Source: Sipunculus nudus
Lineage: Eukaryota; Annelida; Sipuncula; Golfingiida; Sipunculidae
DNA: 64,000 bases
NCBI GenBank assembly: GCA_026874595.1
Contig: JAPPUL010000082.1
Coordinates: 186,001-250,000, forward strand
Reading direction: 5' to 3'
Part shown: positions 34,908 to 43,555 of the stretch, in pieces
Numbering within the stretch: position 1 is the stretch's first letter
Layout: the number at the start of each line of letters is the position of its first letter
Program-made: the position numbers and the translations under genes
Notes under the pieces: model-generated
What the model saw: only the letters and a program-made list of their open reading frames with translations
The model's database searches: none
What the model was told of the DNA's origin: nothing

Positions 34908-35246
34908 CTAACCGGACTTTCTTATCTTTTGTCTTGGCATCACCTTTTTTACAGAATCGTATCCTGCCTTAGTCTTATTTTTAATCTCTTTAAGGCTTTT
35001 TCCCATCTGAAAATAGGGTACACTATGTTCTGGTACATGCAGTTTCTCATTCGTATTTAAATTACGCGCCGTTCGGGCTCGTCTTACTTTCGTTCCAAAT
35101 GTCCCAAAACCACGAAAATATACCTTCTCATGCGACACCATATGATTTGATATGCTTTCACACAACGCACATATTACTTTGTCTACTTGTTTTTGAGTTA
35201 TTGAAGTCCCCTCGCTCACTTTTCTTATTATATCTAATCGTGTCAC
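34908..35246 (-). CDS. HU/IHF family DNA-binding protein (first copy)
   Basis: 112-aa histone-like protein. VYFRGFGTFGTKVRRARTARNLNT is the beta-arm region, where HU normally bends DNA, and the end is basic (KKVMPRQKIRKSG), about 15 residues longer than HU. A second homologue lies at 45587; the two share the RGFGTFG, RTARNLKTN and VPEH-VPYFQ phrases and are clearly related. Which is HU-like and which IHF-like is not decidable. Confidence 0.93.
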   Translation of the reverse strand: MTRLDIIRKVSEGTSITQKQVDKVICALCESISNHMVSHEKVYFRGFGTFGTKVRRARTARNLNTNEKLHVPEHSVPYFQMGKSLKEIKNKTKAGYDSVKKVMPRQKIRKSG

Positions 35247-35475
35247 GAACTTATTCCATCCTTCTCTTTACTAGAATATTTTTTGATTTCTTATTTCTTT
35301 TTAGTTATTCTATAAAATTATCGCTACTTATTTTGCAAAATATATTTTTATTTTGTTTTAAAATCAAACTTTTTTAAGTGATATTTTGTTGTCAGAACTC
35401 TAAGTCATTAAGCTTCTTGCCTTTATATTATCTATTTTTTTATATTTATTATCCTTTTAAAGCATTACTTTATTT

Positions 35476-35510
35476 GGAGTCTTTTTTGGAGTCTTTTTTG
35501 GAGTCTTTTT
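35476..35510 (+). promoter_or_regulatory. Triplicated Shine-Dalgarno of mnmG
   Basis: The 12-bp unit GGAGTCTTTTTT is repeated three times (GGAG at 35476, 35488 and 35500). The last GGAG is 7 nt before the ATG at 35511, ideal spacing; the other two are 12 and 24 nt farther. The leader thus carries three ribosome-binding sequences in tandem. Confidence 0.8.
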
Positions 35511-37358
35511 ATGAGAAAAAACTATTTTGATACTATTATAGTTGGCGGCGGACATAGTGGCGTTGAGGCTGCTTTTGCTATAGCCAAACTAAATCTTTCT
35601 GTATTGCTTGTTACTATGTCTATACCTAATATAGCCAAAATGTCGTGTAACCCTTCCATTGGGGGCATTGCTAAGGGACATTTAGTTCGCGAAATAGACG
35701 CTTTGGGCGGGATTATGGCTCGGGCTATCGATAACACGGGTATTCATTTTAGAATGCTTAACTTATCTAAAGGACCTGCAGTTTGGGCTCCACGCGCTCA
35801 AGCCGATAAACAAGCTTATCAGGACTTTGTTAGAAACTTTATTCTAAATACCTCCAATATCACTATCACTGAGGATATTGTCGCTTCCTTAAGCATTCAA
35901 AATAACACCATTAAAGGCATCATAACAGAAAAACAAATTGAATACTATACTAAAGCTGTTATCCTAACCACTGGAACATTCCTTAAGGGTCTTATTCATA
36001 TCGGCGATTACTCTAAAAAATCAGGGCGTATGGGTGAGCACTCTGCTGAGCATTTATCTCACTCCTTAATTAAGGCTGGTTTTAAACTCGGGAGACTTAA
36101 AACTGGTACCCCCGCAAGAATTCATAAGGACTCTATTGACTATTCCAAAGTCGACGTTCAAAAACTTGAGGATATACCTTTTTCTTTTTCATATTCAACC
36201 AAAAAACCCCCTGAAACCATTATTGACTGCTACCTTACATATACAAACAAAACCACTCATAAAATAATCTCCGACAATATTAATCGCTCACCCCTCTTTC
36301 AAGGCAAAATTAAAGGCATAGGTCCTCGATATTGTCCTTCAATCGAGGATAAAGTTGTTCGATTTAGCCACAAAGATAAACATCAGATATTTTTGGAGCC
36401 TGAGGGTTTAAATACCGATGAAGTATATATTAACGGACTCTCATCCTCACTCCCTAAGGATGTTCAAGAGAACTTTATTCATTCGATTAAAGGACTTGAG
36501 AACGCTTCTATTATACGATTTGGGTATGCTGTTGAATATGACTTTTCAAATCCTATGCAGCTTTTTAATACTTTGGAATCAAAACGTGTTAAGAATCTTT
36601 ATTTTGCGGGACAGATAAATGGAACAAGTGGTTATGAGGAGGCAGCGGCTCAAGGGCTTTTTGCGGGGATTAATGCAGGTCTTAAGATTAAAGGGCTTGC
36701 TCCCTTTGTCATGGATAGAACGGAGAGTTACATTGCTGTTTTAATTGATGATTTAATCACTAAGGGGGTTTTAGAGCCTTATCGCTTATTCACATCACGT
36801 GCTGAGTACAGACTGAACCTTCGTTATGACAACGCAGACGAAAGACTTATGCATTATGGCCATAAATTTTCTTTGATTGATGATGAACTTTATGACAATT
36901 TTCTTGCCAAATCTAAGAGAATTTCTAAAGGTATTTTGTTCATCAAACAAAAAATCATCGGTGAAAAGGAAATTATTAAAACACCGTTTTACGCGGAAAA
37001 TAACATACGAAAAGGGACAAAGCTTGACTCAGTACTCAAACGAAGCGACATATCTATCGAAGATATAAAGGATTTACATGCTGAATTTAGTACTCTAAAA
37101 GCCGATGAGCTTAAACAAATAGAAACTCAAATTAAGTATGAAGGCTACATAAAAAAACAAAATGACCAGATTGCAAAGTTCAAACGTCTTGAGAATAAAA
37201 AGATACCAAAAGATATTAATTATAAAGACATAAAAGGACTACTAAACGAGGCACGCGAAAAGCTTGAAAAAGTACGACCTATATCAATAGGCCAAGCGAT
37301 GCGTCTTGAAGGCGTTAATCCAAGCGACATATCGATACTAATGGTCCATATAAGATAA
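35511..37358 (+). CDS. mnmG: tRNA uridine-5-carboxymethylaminomethyl modification enzyme MnmG (GidA)
   Basis: FAD-dependent enzyme that, with MnmE, modifies the wobble uridine of several tRNAs. 615 aa. N-terminal FAD motif TIIVGGGHSGVEAAFA at 8-23, the family signatures SCNPSIGGIAKGHLVREIDALGG and GPAVWAPRAQADKQAY, the cofactor-proximal GRMGEHSAEHLS, GTPARI near 203, and QINGTSGYEEAAAQGLFAGIN near 368. The C-terminal helical domain is complete. In many bacteria gidA sits beside the replication origin, which is notable given the DnaA-box array 57 bp downstream. Codon style shifts from mixed T/A wobble to strongly A-rich in the last 400 bp. Confidence 0.97.
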   Translation: MRKNYFDTIIVGGGHSGVEAAFAIAKLNLSVLLVTMSIPNIAKMSCNPSIGGIAKGHLVREIDALGGIMARAIDNTGIHFRMLNLSKGPAVWAPRAQADKQAYQDFVRNFILNTSNITITEDIVASLSIQNNTIKGIITEKQIEYYTKAVILTTGTFLKGLIHIGDYSKKSGRMGEHSAEHLSHSLIKAGFKLGRLKTGTPARIHKDSIDYSKVDVQKLEDIPFSFSYSTKKPPETIIDCYLTYTNKTTHKIISDNINRSPLFQGKIKGIGPRYCPSIEDKVVRFSHKDKHQIFLEPEGLNTDEVYINGLSSSLPKDVQENFIHSIKGLENASIIRFGYAVEYDFSNPMQLFNTLESKRVKNLYFAGQINGTSGYEEAAAQGLFAGINAGLKIKGLAPFVMDRTESYIAVLIDDLITKGVLEPYRLFTSRAEYRLNLRYDNADERLMHYGHKFSLIDDELYDNFLAKSKRISKGILFIKQKIIGEKEIIKTPFYAENNIRKGTKLDSVLKRSDISIEDIKDLHAEFSTLKADELKQIETQIKYEGYIKKQNDQIAKFKRLENKKIPKDINYKDIKGLLNEAREKLEKVRPISIGQAMRLEGVNPSDISILMVHIR

Positions 37359-37414
37359 GTATAAGAGCTTTTAAAAGAGCTTAAACACCAACCACTTTTA
37401 AATGCCTTACAAAA

Positions 37415-38159
37415 TAGTAACAAAATATGCAAATAACTGAGCCGTAAGATAATGTTTTTTGGGGTGTGGATAACGTCTTCTGTTGCGGATAAAACTATTT
37501 AGCTTAATGGAATTAGGTTTTGTAAGATTAAGCTTATCTATCCTAACGCCTACTTTAGTATTATAGTAACAAAATATGCAAATAACTGAGCCGTAAGATA
37601 ATGTTTTTTGGGGTGTGGATAACGTCTTCTGTTGCGGATAAAGCTATTTAGCTTAATGGAGTTAGGTTTTGTAAGATTAAGCTTATCTATCCTAACGCCT
37701 ACTTTAGTATTATAGTAACAAAATATGCAAATAACTGAGCCGTAAGATAATGTTTTTTGGGGTGTGGATAACGTCTTCTGTTGCGGATAAAGCTATTTAG
37801 CTTAATGGAGTTAGGTTTTGTAAGATTAAGCTTATCTATCCTAACGCCTACTTTAGTATTATAGTAACAAAATATGCAAATAACTGAGCCGTAAGATAAT
37901 GTTTTTTGGGGTGTGGATAACGTCTTCTGTTGCGGATAAAACTATTTAGCTTAATGGAATTAGGTTTTGTAAGATTAAGCTTATCTATCCTAACGCCTAC
38001 TTTAGTATTATAGTAACAAAATATGCAAATAACTGAGCCGTAAGATAATGTTTTTTGGGGTGTGGATAACGTCTTCTGTTGCGGATAAAGCTATTTAGCT
38101 TAATGGAGTTAGGTTTTGTAAGATTAAGCTTATCTATCCTAACGCCTACTTTAGTATTT
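37415..38159. repeat. Five 149-bp tandem repeats derived from the 3' end of the NlpC/P60 gene, each with DnaA-box sequence
   Basis: Units begin at 37415, 37564, 37713, 37862 and 38011, exactly 149 bp apart. They are nearly identical; two linked single-base differences (ATAAAACT with GGAATTAGG, or ATAAAGCT with GGAGTTAGG) give the order A-B-B-A-B. The unit nearest the gene (38011-38159) is its coding 3' end; the other four lie past the present stop. Each unit has a perfect TGTGGATAA (reverse TTATCCACA) at 37465, 37614, 37763, 37912 and 38061, and a one-mismatch TGCGGATAA 19 bp on. In the most distal unit the ancestral frame ends in a stop just outside the array. Confidence 0.95.
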
Positions 38160-38623
38160 AGGGAATGGATAAAATAGATAGTGCCATCGTCCATAACGCG
38201 AGTTACAATTCCAACATGGGTATTATAATCATCTACTTTACCATTATTATTTTGGTCATAAGTGTTGTGAAAGAATATGATATCGCCGAGCTTAGGTTTT
38301 TTTTTCTTGTGGAAATGAGCTTTTTTATTTTGCTTTAATGATATAAAAAGTCTATGAGCAAGGCTATGTTGCTTTTTGGTTTTAAGATTATAATTTATAA
38401 TATTTTTGCCTTGAGTAGCATAAAGAAAAGTAACAAACCCCGAACAATCTCCTTTATAGCTCCTGTTTTTATGCTTGAAAGTGCGATAAGCTTTGCCTAA
38501 AAACTTTTTACCAAATGAAACTAGTTTCTGTTTATAGTCTTTTTTAAAGTCTTTTTTAGTTGTAGAATACGAGAGGGAGGTATTAAAGACTAAGATTATT
38601 ATAATAAGATATCGTATAAACAA
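37997..38623 (-). CDS. NlpC/P60-type cell-wall peptidase, 3' end altered by tandem duplication
   Basis: Secreted cysteine peptidase, 208 aa, with an N-terminal signal (YLIIIILVFNTSLSYS). Catalytic Cys60 lies in YKGDCSGFVTFLY and the His in THVGIVTRV; the LGDIIFFHN turn between them is typical. Likely target: peptidoglycan stem peptides. The last 50 codons fall in the 149-bp array. Because 149 is not a multiple of three, reading into the second unit hits a stop (end ...VTIILK), whereas in the distal unit the original protein would end ...VTIL. The domain itself looks complete, so the gene is probably functional. Confidence 0.85.
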   Translation of the reverse strand: MFIRYLIIIILVFNTSLSYSTTKKDFKKDYKQKLVSFGKKFLGKAYRTFKHKNRSYKGDCSGFVTFLYATQGKNIINYNLKTKKQHSLAHRLFISLKQNKKAHFHKKKKPKLGDIIFFHNTYDQNNNGKVDDYNTHVGIVTRVMDDGTIYFIHSLNTKVGVRIDKLNLTKPNSIKLNSFIRNRRRYPHPKKHYLTAQLFAYFVTIILK

Positions 38624-38770
38624 GATAAAAGTACCTCCATATAGCTAAAAGGTTAGCCTGAGAATATTTTATTTATCATTCTTTTATCATCGTCTTTTAA
38701 TATTATAGTTATTGAACAATTAATTGAACAATTAATTGAATATTCTTAGGAAGAAAAAGGGATTAGGATA

Positions 38771-39319
38771 TTGAGCCCATTACGTGTAATTTCTGGCATA
38801 TATAAAGGGCGTCGACTTATAAGTCCGTCCACGATACGTCCGACTAAGGACATAGTAAAAGAAGCCTTATTTGAAATACTTGGGACTCTTTCAGGCAAAA
38901 CGTTTATGGATCTTTACGCAGGCTCAGGTTCGATTGGTATTGAGGCACTAAGCAGAGGAGCTTTTAGGGTATATTTTATCGAACACAAAAAACTTTGTAT
39001 AGAAAGCTTAAATGCTAATATTAAAAGCCTTAGAATAGAAAGTGGCAGGGTAGAAGTTATTCTTAAAGATGTACTTACTTATTCTATGGATGATAAGAAA
39101 GAAGTCGATTATATATACGCAGACCCTCCTTATAATAAAGATTTAAATTATTATCAAAATCTTATAAACAAAACAAAAGCTTTTTTAAAAAAAGATGGTA
39201 TGCTAATACTTGAACATCCAACAAAATTAAAGTTAAAAGAGATTGAAAATGCAATTAATCTTAAATTTAGAAATACAAGAAGATACGGGATAAGTAAGCT
39301 AAGCTTTTTTATAAAATAG
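38771..39319 (+). CDS. rsmD: 16S rRNA (guanine966-N2)-methyltransferase RsmD
   Basis: Methylates G966 of 16S rRNA. 182 aa: RVISGIYKGRRLISP at the N-terminus, RPTKDIVKEALFEIL, SAM motif DLYAGSGSIGIEALSRGA near 57, and catalytic DPPY near 117. The start is TTG at 38771, after GGGATTAGG; the next Met would cut off the conserved N-terminus. Start of a purine-rich stretch with rsmD, prs and accA in one direction. Confidence 0.95.
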   Translation: MSPLRVISGIYKGRRLISPSTIRPTKDIVKEALFEILGTLSGKTFMDLYAGSGSIGIEALSRGAFRVYFIEHKKLCIESLNANIKSLRIESGRVEVILKDVLTYSMDDKKEVDYIYADPPYNKDLNYYQNLINKTKAFLKKDGMLILEHPTKLKLKEIENAINLKFRNTRRYGISKLSFFIK

Positions 39320-39457
39320 ACATTATGCTAAATTGTTTATCCTTAGATATAAATTATAAAAACACGAAAAATAATATATATTATAAACTAGTTTAATTTA
39401 CTAAGATTATAAAAAGATTAGAAAAGTAGCTAACGCAGGCAAAAGTAGGTAAAAGAT

Positions 39458-40498
39458 ATGGAACAGCGGGGACGTATATCCTTAATAACTTGTAAATCAG
39501 GTTTTTCGCTTGGCGAGAGGATTTTTGAAAAACTAACGGATATTGTATTACAAAGGAAACATAAAGCAGGCGATAGAGATCGCGAACTAACACCACGATT
39601 TATACAATCAGAAGAGGTCTGGTTTGCAAACGGAGAAGTAAAGACAGTACTATCAACTAACATAAGAGGAAATGATACATATATTTTGCAATGCGTGGAA
39701 GACCCGCTTACAAAACGGACAGTAAATGATAATTTGATGGCGTTATTAACATGCGTGGATGCGGCATATCAAGCGGATTGTGAAAATATAACTGTAATAG
39801 TACCTCAATATCCGTATGCACGACAGGAGAGAAAGAAAACACGTGAATCAATAACAGCTAAGCTAATTGCAAGTTTCCTTGAATCAACTCAAGCTATGCG
39901 TGTAATTACAGTAGATGTACATGCCGAGGCAATAGTAGGCTTTTTCAGGACAATAAAGTTTGAGAATTTGCATGCATCAAGGATAATAATAGACCACGTA
40001 TGTTCAAACTATCCGGGCTATAATTTCACAGTGGTGGCACCTGATGTTGGCAGTGCAACGAGAGCTCGTTTCTTTTCAAAAGAGTTCAAAGCAGACCTTG
40101 CCGTAATAGACAAAGAAAGGAATTACTCTATACCTGGAACGATAGAGAGCATGCGGCTTGTGGGTTCGGTAGAGGGGAGTAATATATTCATGGGAGATGA
40201 CATTATAGCAACTGGGTCAACTCTTATAAATGGCTGTAAGCTTTTAAAAGACAAGGGGGCGAGGGACATCTTTCTTGCATGTACATTCCCACTTTTAAAT
40301 GACCAGGCAATAGAACTATTTGATCGAGCATACGAAGATGGACTTATAAAAAAGATTATAGGAACAGATGCTATATTCCGCGGCTATGAGTTTATAAACA
40401 AGCACGACTGGTATGAAGAGGTCTCAGTTGCCCCTTTAATTGCACAAGTTATATACAATATAAACCGAAAGCTATCTGTTAGTGAACTTTTAAAGTAA
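39458..40498 (+). CDS. prs: Ribose-phosphate pyrophosphokinase, long variant
   Basis: Makes PRPP for nucleotides, His and Trp. At 346 aa it is longer than classical Prs (about 315). PRPP-synthase landmarks are recognisable but changed: PQYPYARQERKKTRESITAKLIA, VDVHAEAIVGFF, VVAPDVGSATRARFF and the PRPP-binding loop GDDIIATGSTLINGC (usually VDDMIDTGGT). The RQERKKTRESITAK phrase resembles Prs variants I associate with spirochaetes, from memory only. Next to accA (53 bp), probably one operon. Confidence 0.9.
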   Translation: MEQRGRISLITCKSGFSLGERIFEKLTDIVLQRKHKAGDRDRELTPRFIQSEEVWFANGEVKTVLSTNIRGNDTYILQCVEDPLTKRTVNDNLMALLTCVDAAYQADCENITVIVPQYPYARQERKKTRESITAKLIASFLESTQAMRVITVDVHAEAIVGFFRTIKFENLHASRIIIDHVCSNYPGYNFTVVAPDVGSATRARFFSKEFKADLAVIDKERNYSIPGTIESMRLVGSVEGSNIFMGDDIIATGSTLINGCKLLKDKGARDIFLACTFPLLNDQAIELFDRAYEDGLIKKIIGTDAIFRGYEFINKHDWYEEVSVAPLIAQVIYNINRKLSVSELLK

Positions 40499-40551
40499 GG
40501 AAAGGTCAAAAAGACAAGATAAAAAAGGCAAAGCTAAATAAGGAAAGGTAT

Positions 40552-41613
40552 ATGTTACTACCATTTGAAAAACCGATTGGCGAACTTGAAGAGAAGATAC
40601 AAGAATTAAAAGACATAATGGAAGTAGAATCAGATAAATCTGAAGAAGAGGAGCAGGAGGAGCAGGAGGAGCAGGAGGAGGAAAAGGATAAGGCAAATGG
40701 CAAGAAAGTCAAAACAAGTAAACCAAAACCAAAACCTAAAAAAGCTCATTTCCCGGAGCTTGCAAAGCTTGAAGAGGAGAGAATAAAGTTAATACAAAAG
40801 ATATATAAAAATCTTAGTAGATGGCAGACGGTGCAAGTATCAAGACATCAAGCCAGACCTACATTCTTAGACTACACAAAATTAATATTTAAAGACTTTA
40901 TAGAACTGCATGGGGATCGTAGTTTTGGTGATGACAAAGCGATAGTGTGCGGCTTTGGATATCTTGAAGATGACAAATGTATTCTTATAGGCCACCAAAA
41001 AGGAAAAGACATGAAAGACAATGTTGAACGTAATTTTGGGATGCCGCGACCTGAAGGGTATCGGAAGGCACTTAGGATAATGGAGCTTGGCCAAAAATTC
41101 AACATACCAATAATAACCTTCATAGACACACCAGGAGCCTATCCTGGTATGGATGCAGAAGAAAGAGGACAAAGTGAGGCAATAGCCAAAAACTTATTTC
41201 GCATGCCAACGCTTAGAGTTCCGATTATAAACGTAGTGATAGGAGAAGGTGGAAGTGGCGGGGCACTGGCACTTGGAACAGGAGATAAGGTTTTAATGCT
41301 CAAGTACTCAATATATTCTGTTATATCTCCTGAGGGCTGTGCTTCAATATTATGGAAAGATGCAAGTAAAGCAAGTGAGGCTGCCGAAACTCTTAAGCTT
41401 ACTGCAACTGATCTTCTAGAGTTTAATATAATTGATGAGATAGTCGAAGAGCCGATTGGAGGGGCACATAGGAATCCGAATGAAACAGCTAATAATATTA
41501 AAATGACTCTTTTAAAGCATTTAAAAGAACTAAAGAAACTGTCAGTCAAACGAATGCTTGAAAAACGCTACTCGCGCAGAGTTGAGATAGGTGCATTCAA
41601 GAAAAAGAAATAA
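40552..41613 (+). CDS. accA: Acetyl-CoA carboxylase carboxyltransferase alpha subunit
   Basis: First committed step of fatty-acid synthesis, with AccD. 353 aa: FEKPIGELEEKIQELK at the start and the carboxyltransferase core RPTFLDYTKLIFKDFIELHGDRSFGDD, IGHQKGKD, FGMPRPEGYRKALR, FIDTPGAYPG, GEGGSGGALAL and ISPEGCASILWKD. Residues 25-60 are an unusual Glu then Lys-rich insertion created by a GAGCAGGAG repeat at 40650-40680. accD is not in the window. Confidence 0.97.
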   Translation: MLLPFEKPIGELEEKIQELKDIMEVESDKSEEEEQEEQEEQEEEKDKANGKKVKTSKPKPKPKKAHFPELAKLEEERIKLIQKIYKNLSRWQTVQVSRHQARPTFLDYTKLIFKDFIELHGDRSFGDDKAIVCGFGYLEDDKCILIGHQKGKDMKDNVERNFGMPRPEGYRKALRIMELGQKFNIPIITFIDTPGAYPGMDAEERGQSEAIAKNLFRMPTLRVPIINVVIGEGGSGGALALGTGDKVLMLKYSIYSVISPEGCASILWKDASKASEAAETLKLTATDLLEFNIIDEIVEEPIGGAHRNPNETANNIKMTLLKHLKELKKLSVKRMLEKRYSRRVEIGAFKKKK

Positions 41614-41631
41614 GAGCCAGTTTAACTTACT

Positions 41632-41997
41632 GCCCTAAAGACGAAGCCTTTATAAAAGCCTTTAAATCCTTATTTTTACTATTTTGGATATAAGCCACAT
41701 CAGCGCAAACAGCAATAGTAACAGCATCTATAAAGGCAAATCTAAAATAAAGTTATTTAATTAAGATACGGATATTCAGGCAACAATAAGTAAAAAAAAA
41801 TCATTGTTGCCCTTGCCCTAAAGACGAAGCCTTTATAAAAGCCTTTAAATCCTTATTTTTACTATTTTGGATATAAGCCACATCTCCGCAAACAGCAATA
41901 GTAACAGCATCTATAAAGGCAAATCTAAAATAAAGTTATTTAATTAAGATACGGATATTCAGGCAACAATAAGTAAAAAAAAATCATTGTTGCCCTT
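41632..41997 (-). pseudogene. Two 183-bp tandem copies of the 3' end of the MlaF-like gene
   Basis: Units start at 41632 and 41815, with the third equivalent point at 41998 inside the gene, 183 bp (61 codons) apart. On the minus strand both copies keep an open frame matching the gene's last 40 codons but with altered residues: FAFIDAVTIAVCGDVAYIQ where the gene has FAFLHDGTIAVCGDSSYIQ; the rest of the gene's region upstream is deleted. The two copies are almost identical to each other. The distal one ends SSLGQ plus stop, probably the ancestral end of the gene; the gene itself now ends SSLGQGQQ at a repeat junction. Confidence 0.85.
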
Positions 41998-42787
41998 GCC
42001 CTAAAGACGAAGCCTTTATAAAAGCCTTTAAATCCTTATTTTTACTATTTTGGATATAAGATGAATCTCCACAAACAGCAATAGTACCATCATGTAAAAA
42101 AGCAAATCTATTTGCAACGCTAAAGCCACTTTGAAGATCATGTGTAACGACTAATGACGCTAGTTTTAATTCCTTTTGCAAATCTAAAATAAGGTTATTT
42201 ATAATGCCTACAACCAAAGGATCAAGACCAGTAGTAGGCTCATCGTAAAGCATAATCTTTGGATTCATGACAATTGCACGGGCTAAGGCTACTCTCTTTT
42301 GGATGCCCATACTAAGCTCACTTATCATATAATTTGCTATGCTCTTATCAAGACCAACCAAAGCTAACTTCTCATCTACAATATAATTGATCTCTTTAGC
42401 AGAATGTTTGTTTCTAATCAATGAGAACGCTATATTTGAACGCACATTCATAGAATCAAACAAAGCTGACCCTTGAAATAAAACACCTATATCTTTGCGT
42501 ATAGAAGCAGCACGACGCCCCGTTAAAGCAAGTACATCAACTCCTGAAATAGTAATAGAACCGCTTGTGGGCCTTATAAGTCCTACTATACTTTTTAATA
42601 ATACGCTCTTGCCAGAACCACTTGCTCCCAAAACAACCATTGTCTGCCCAGAAAGCAATTCCAAATTAAGACCATCATGTACTATATTTCCGTTTAATAT
42701 TGTTTTTAAATCTTCAACAATAATTGCAGGTGCCGTTTTGTCTTTGTCTTTGTTTTGATTTTTATATTCCCAATATCTTATTGCCAT
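41984..42787 (-). CDS. mlaF: ABC transporter ATP-binding protein, MlaF-like
   Basis: ATPase of an MCE/Mla-type lipid transporter, cytoplasmic face of the inner membrane. 267 aa: Walker A GASGSGKS near 54, Q-loop LFQGSALFDSMNV, signature LSMGIQKRVALARAI (LSGGQ in most; MlaF also deviates), Walker B IMLYDEPTTGLDP, and switch VTHDLQSG. The SALFDSMNVRSNIAF phrase is typical of MlaF. Permease and MCE partners are absent here, so it is an orphan in this window. Its 3' end has been copied twice downstream. Confidence 0.9.
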   Translation of the reverse strand: MAIRYWEYKNQNKDKDKTAPAIIVEDLKTILNGNIVHDGLNLELLSGQTMVVLGASGSGKSVLLKSIVGLIRPTSGSITISGVDVLALTGRRAASIRKDIGVLFQGSALFDSMNVRSNIAFSLIRNKHSAKEINYIVDEKLALVGLDKSIANYMISELSMGIQKRVALARAIVMNPKIMLYDEPTTGLDPLVVGIINNLILDLQKELKLASLVVTHDLQSGFSVANRFAFLHDGTIAVCGDSSYIQNSKNKDLKAFIKASSLGQGQQ

Positions 42788-42873
42788 TAGCTTATTTTTT
42801 AAACTTAGTTTAAAGCTTATTCTTTGTTTTAAGCCAAATTAAGTCGGGCATAGCTTTTTTAATATATACTAAA

Positions 42874-43419
42874 TCACTTAATATGCTTTCTTAATAACTT
42901 TCTACCACGATATAAACGAGATCTCACTGTACCTATAGGGCATTCAAGCAACTTTGCTATATCACTATACGGATAACAATGTATATCCGCAAGAATTACA
43001 ACATCTCTATATTTTTGAGGGATAACCTCAAGCGCCTTCTTAACTTCCATCTTAAAAATATTGCTTAAAATCGCCTTCTCAGGGTCTGCATAACTTATAT
43101 TGCTTGGCAACTCACATTTAATATCATTTTCAAGATACAAATCTAAAGACTTTACCATATTATGCTTTTTATTTTGTTTATAACGATTAATAAAGGTATT
43201 ACGCATAATCCGAAAAAGCCATGCCTTACAATCGGTCTGTGTTTTGAATTTGTGAAAGAAACGATAGCCTCGAAGCAAAGTATCCTGCAAAAGATCATCA
43301 GCTTCATTAGAATCAACAGCAAGATGTCTTGCAAGACTCCTTAGGGGAACTACATGCTGTAAACACTCTATTTCAAAATGAATTGAACTTTTCTTGTTAT
43401 GAGAGGCGGAAGCTATCAT
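42874..43419 (-). CDS. ECF-type sigma-70 factor
   Basis: Alternative sigma factor, 181 aa. Region 2 (NEADDLLQDTLLRGYRFFHKF, CKAWLFRIMRNTFINRY) and region 4 (ALEVIPQKYRDVVILADIHCYPYSDIAKLLECPIGTVRSRLYRGRKLL) are complete, without region 1.1 or 3. The PIGTVRSRLYRGRKLL helix is the -35 recognition helix. No anti-sigma gene adjoins it, so its signal is unknown. Confidence 0.95.
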   Translation of the reverse strand: MIASASHNKKSSIHFEIECLQHVVPLRSLARHLAVDSNEADDLLQDTLLRGYRFFHKFKTQTDCKAWLFRIMRNTFINRYKQNKKHNMVKSLDLYLENDIKCELPSNISYADPEKAILSNIFKMEVKKALEVIPQKYRDVVILADIHCYPYSDIAKLLECPIGTVRSRLYRGRKLLRKHIK

Positions 43420-43555
43420 AATAACTAAAACTTAAATAATTTAGTATGTATTGTCAATATAAATATAACTCGGCAAAAATAATTAGTATATTGAATTAGA
43501 TTAGTATATTGCATTAAAGCTTTAATCTTTAAAAAGTATAATTTGGCAAAGAGTT

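Noticed and set aside
37415-38159. Insertion sequence or MITE cluster
   Set aside because: Units are exact tandem copies of a coding 3' end, without terminal inverted repeats, target duplications or a transposase.
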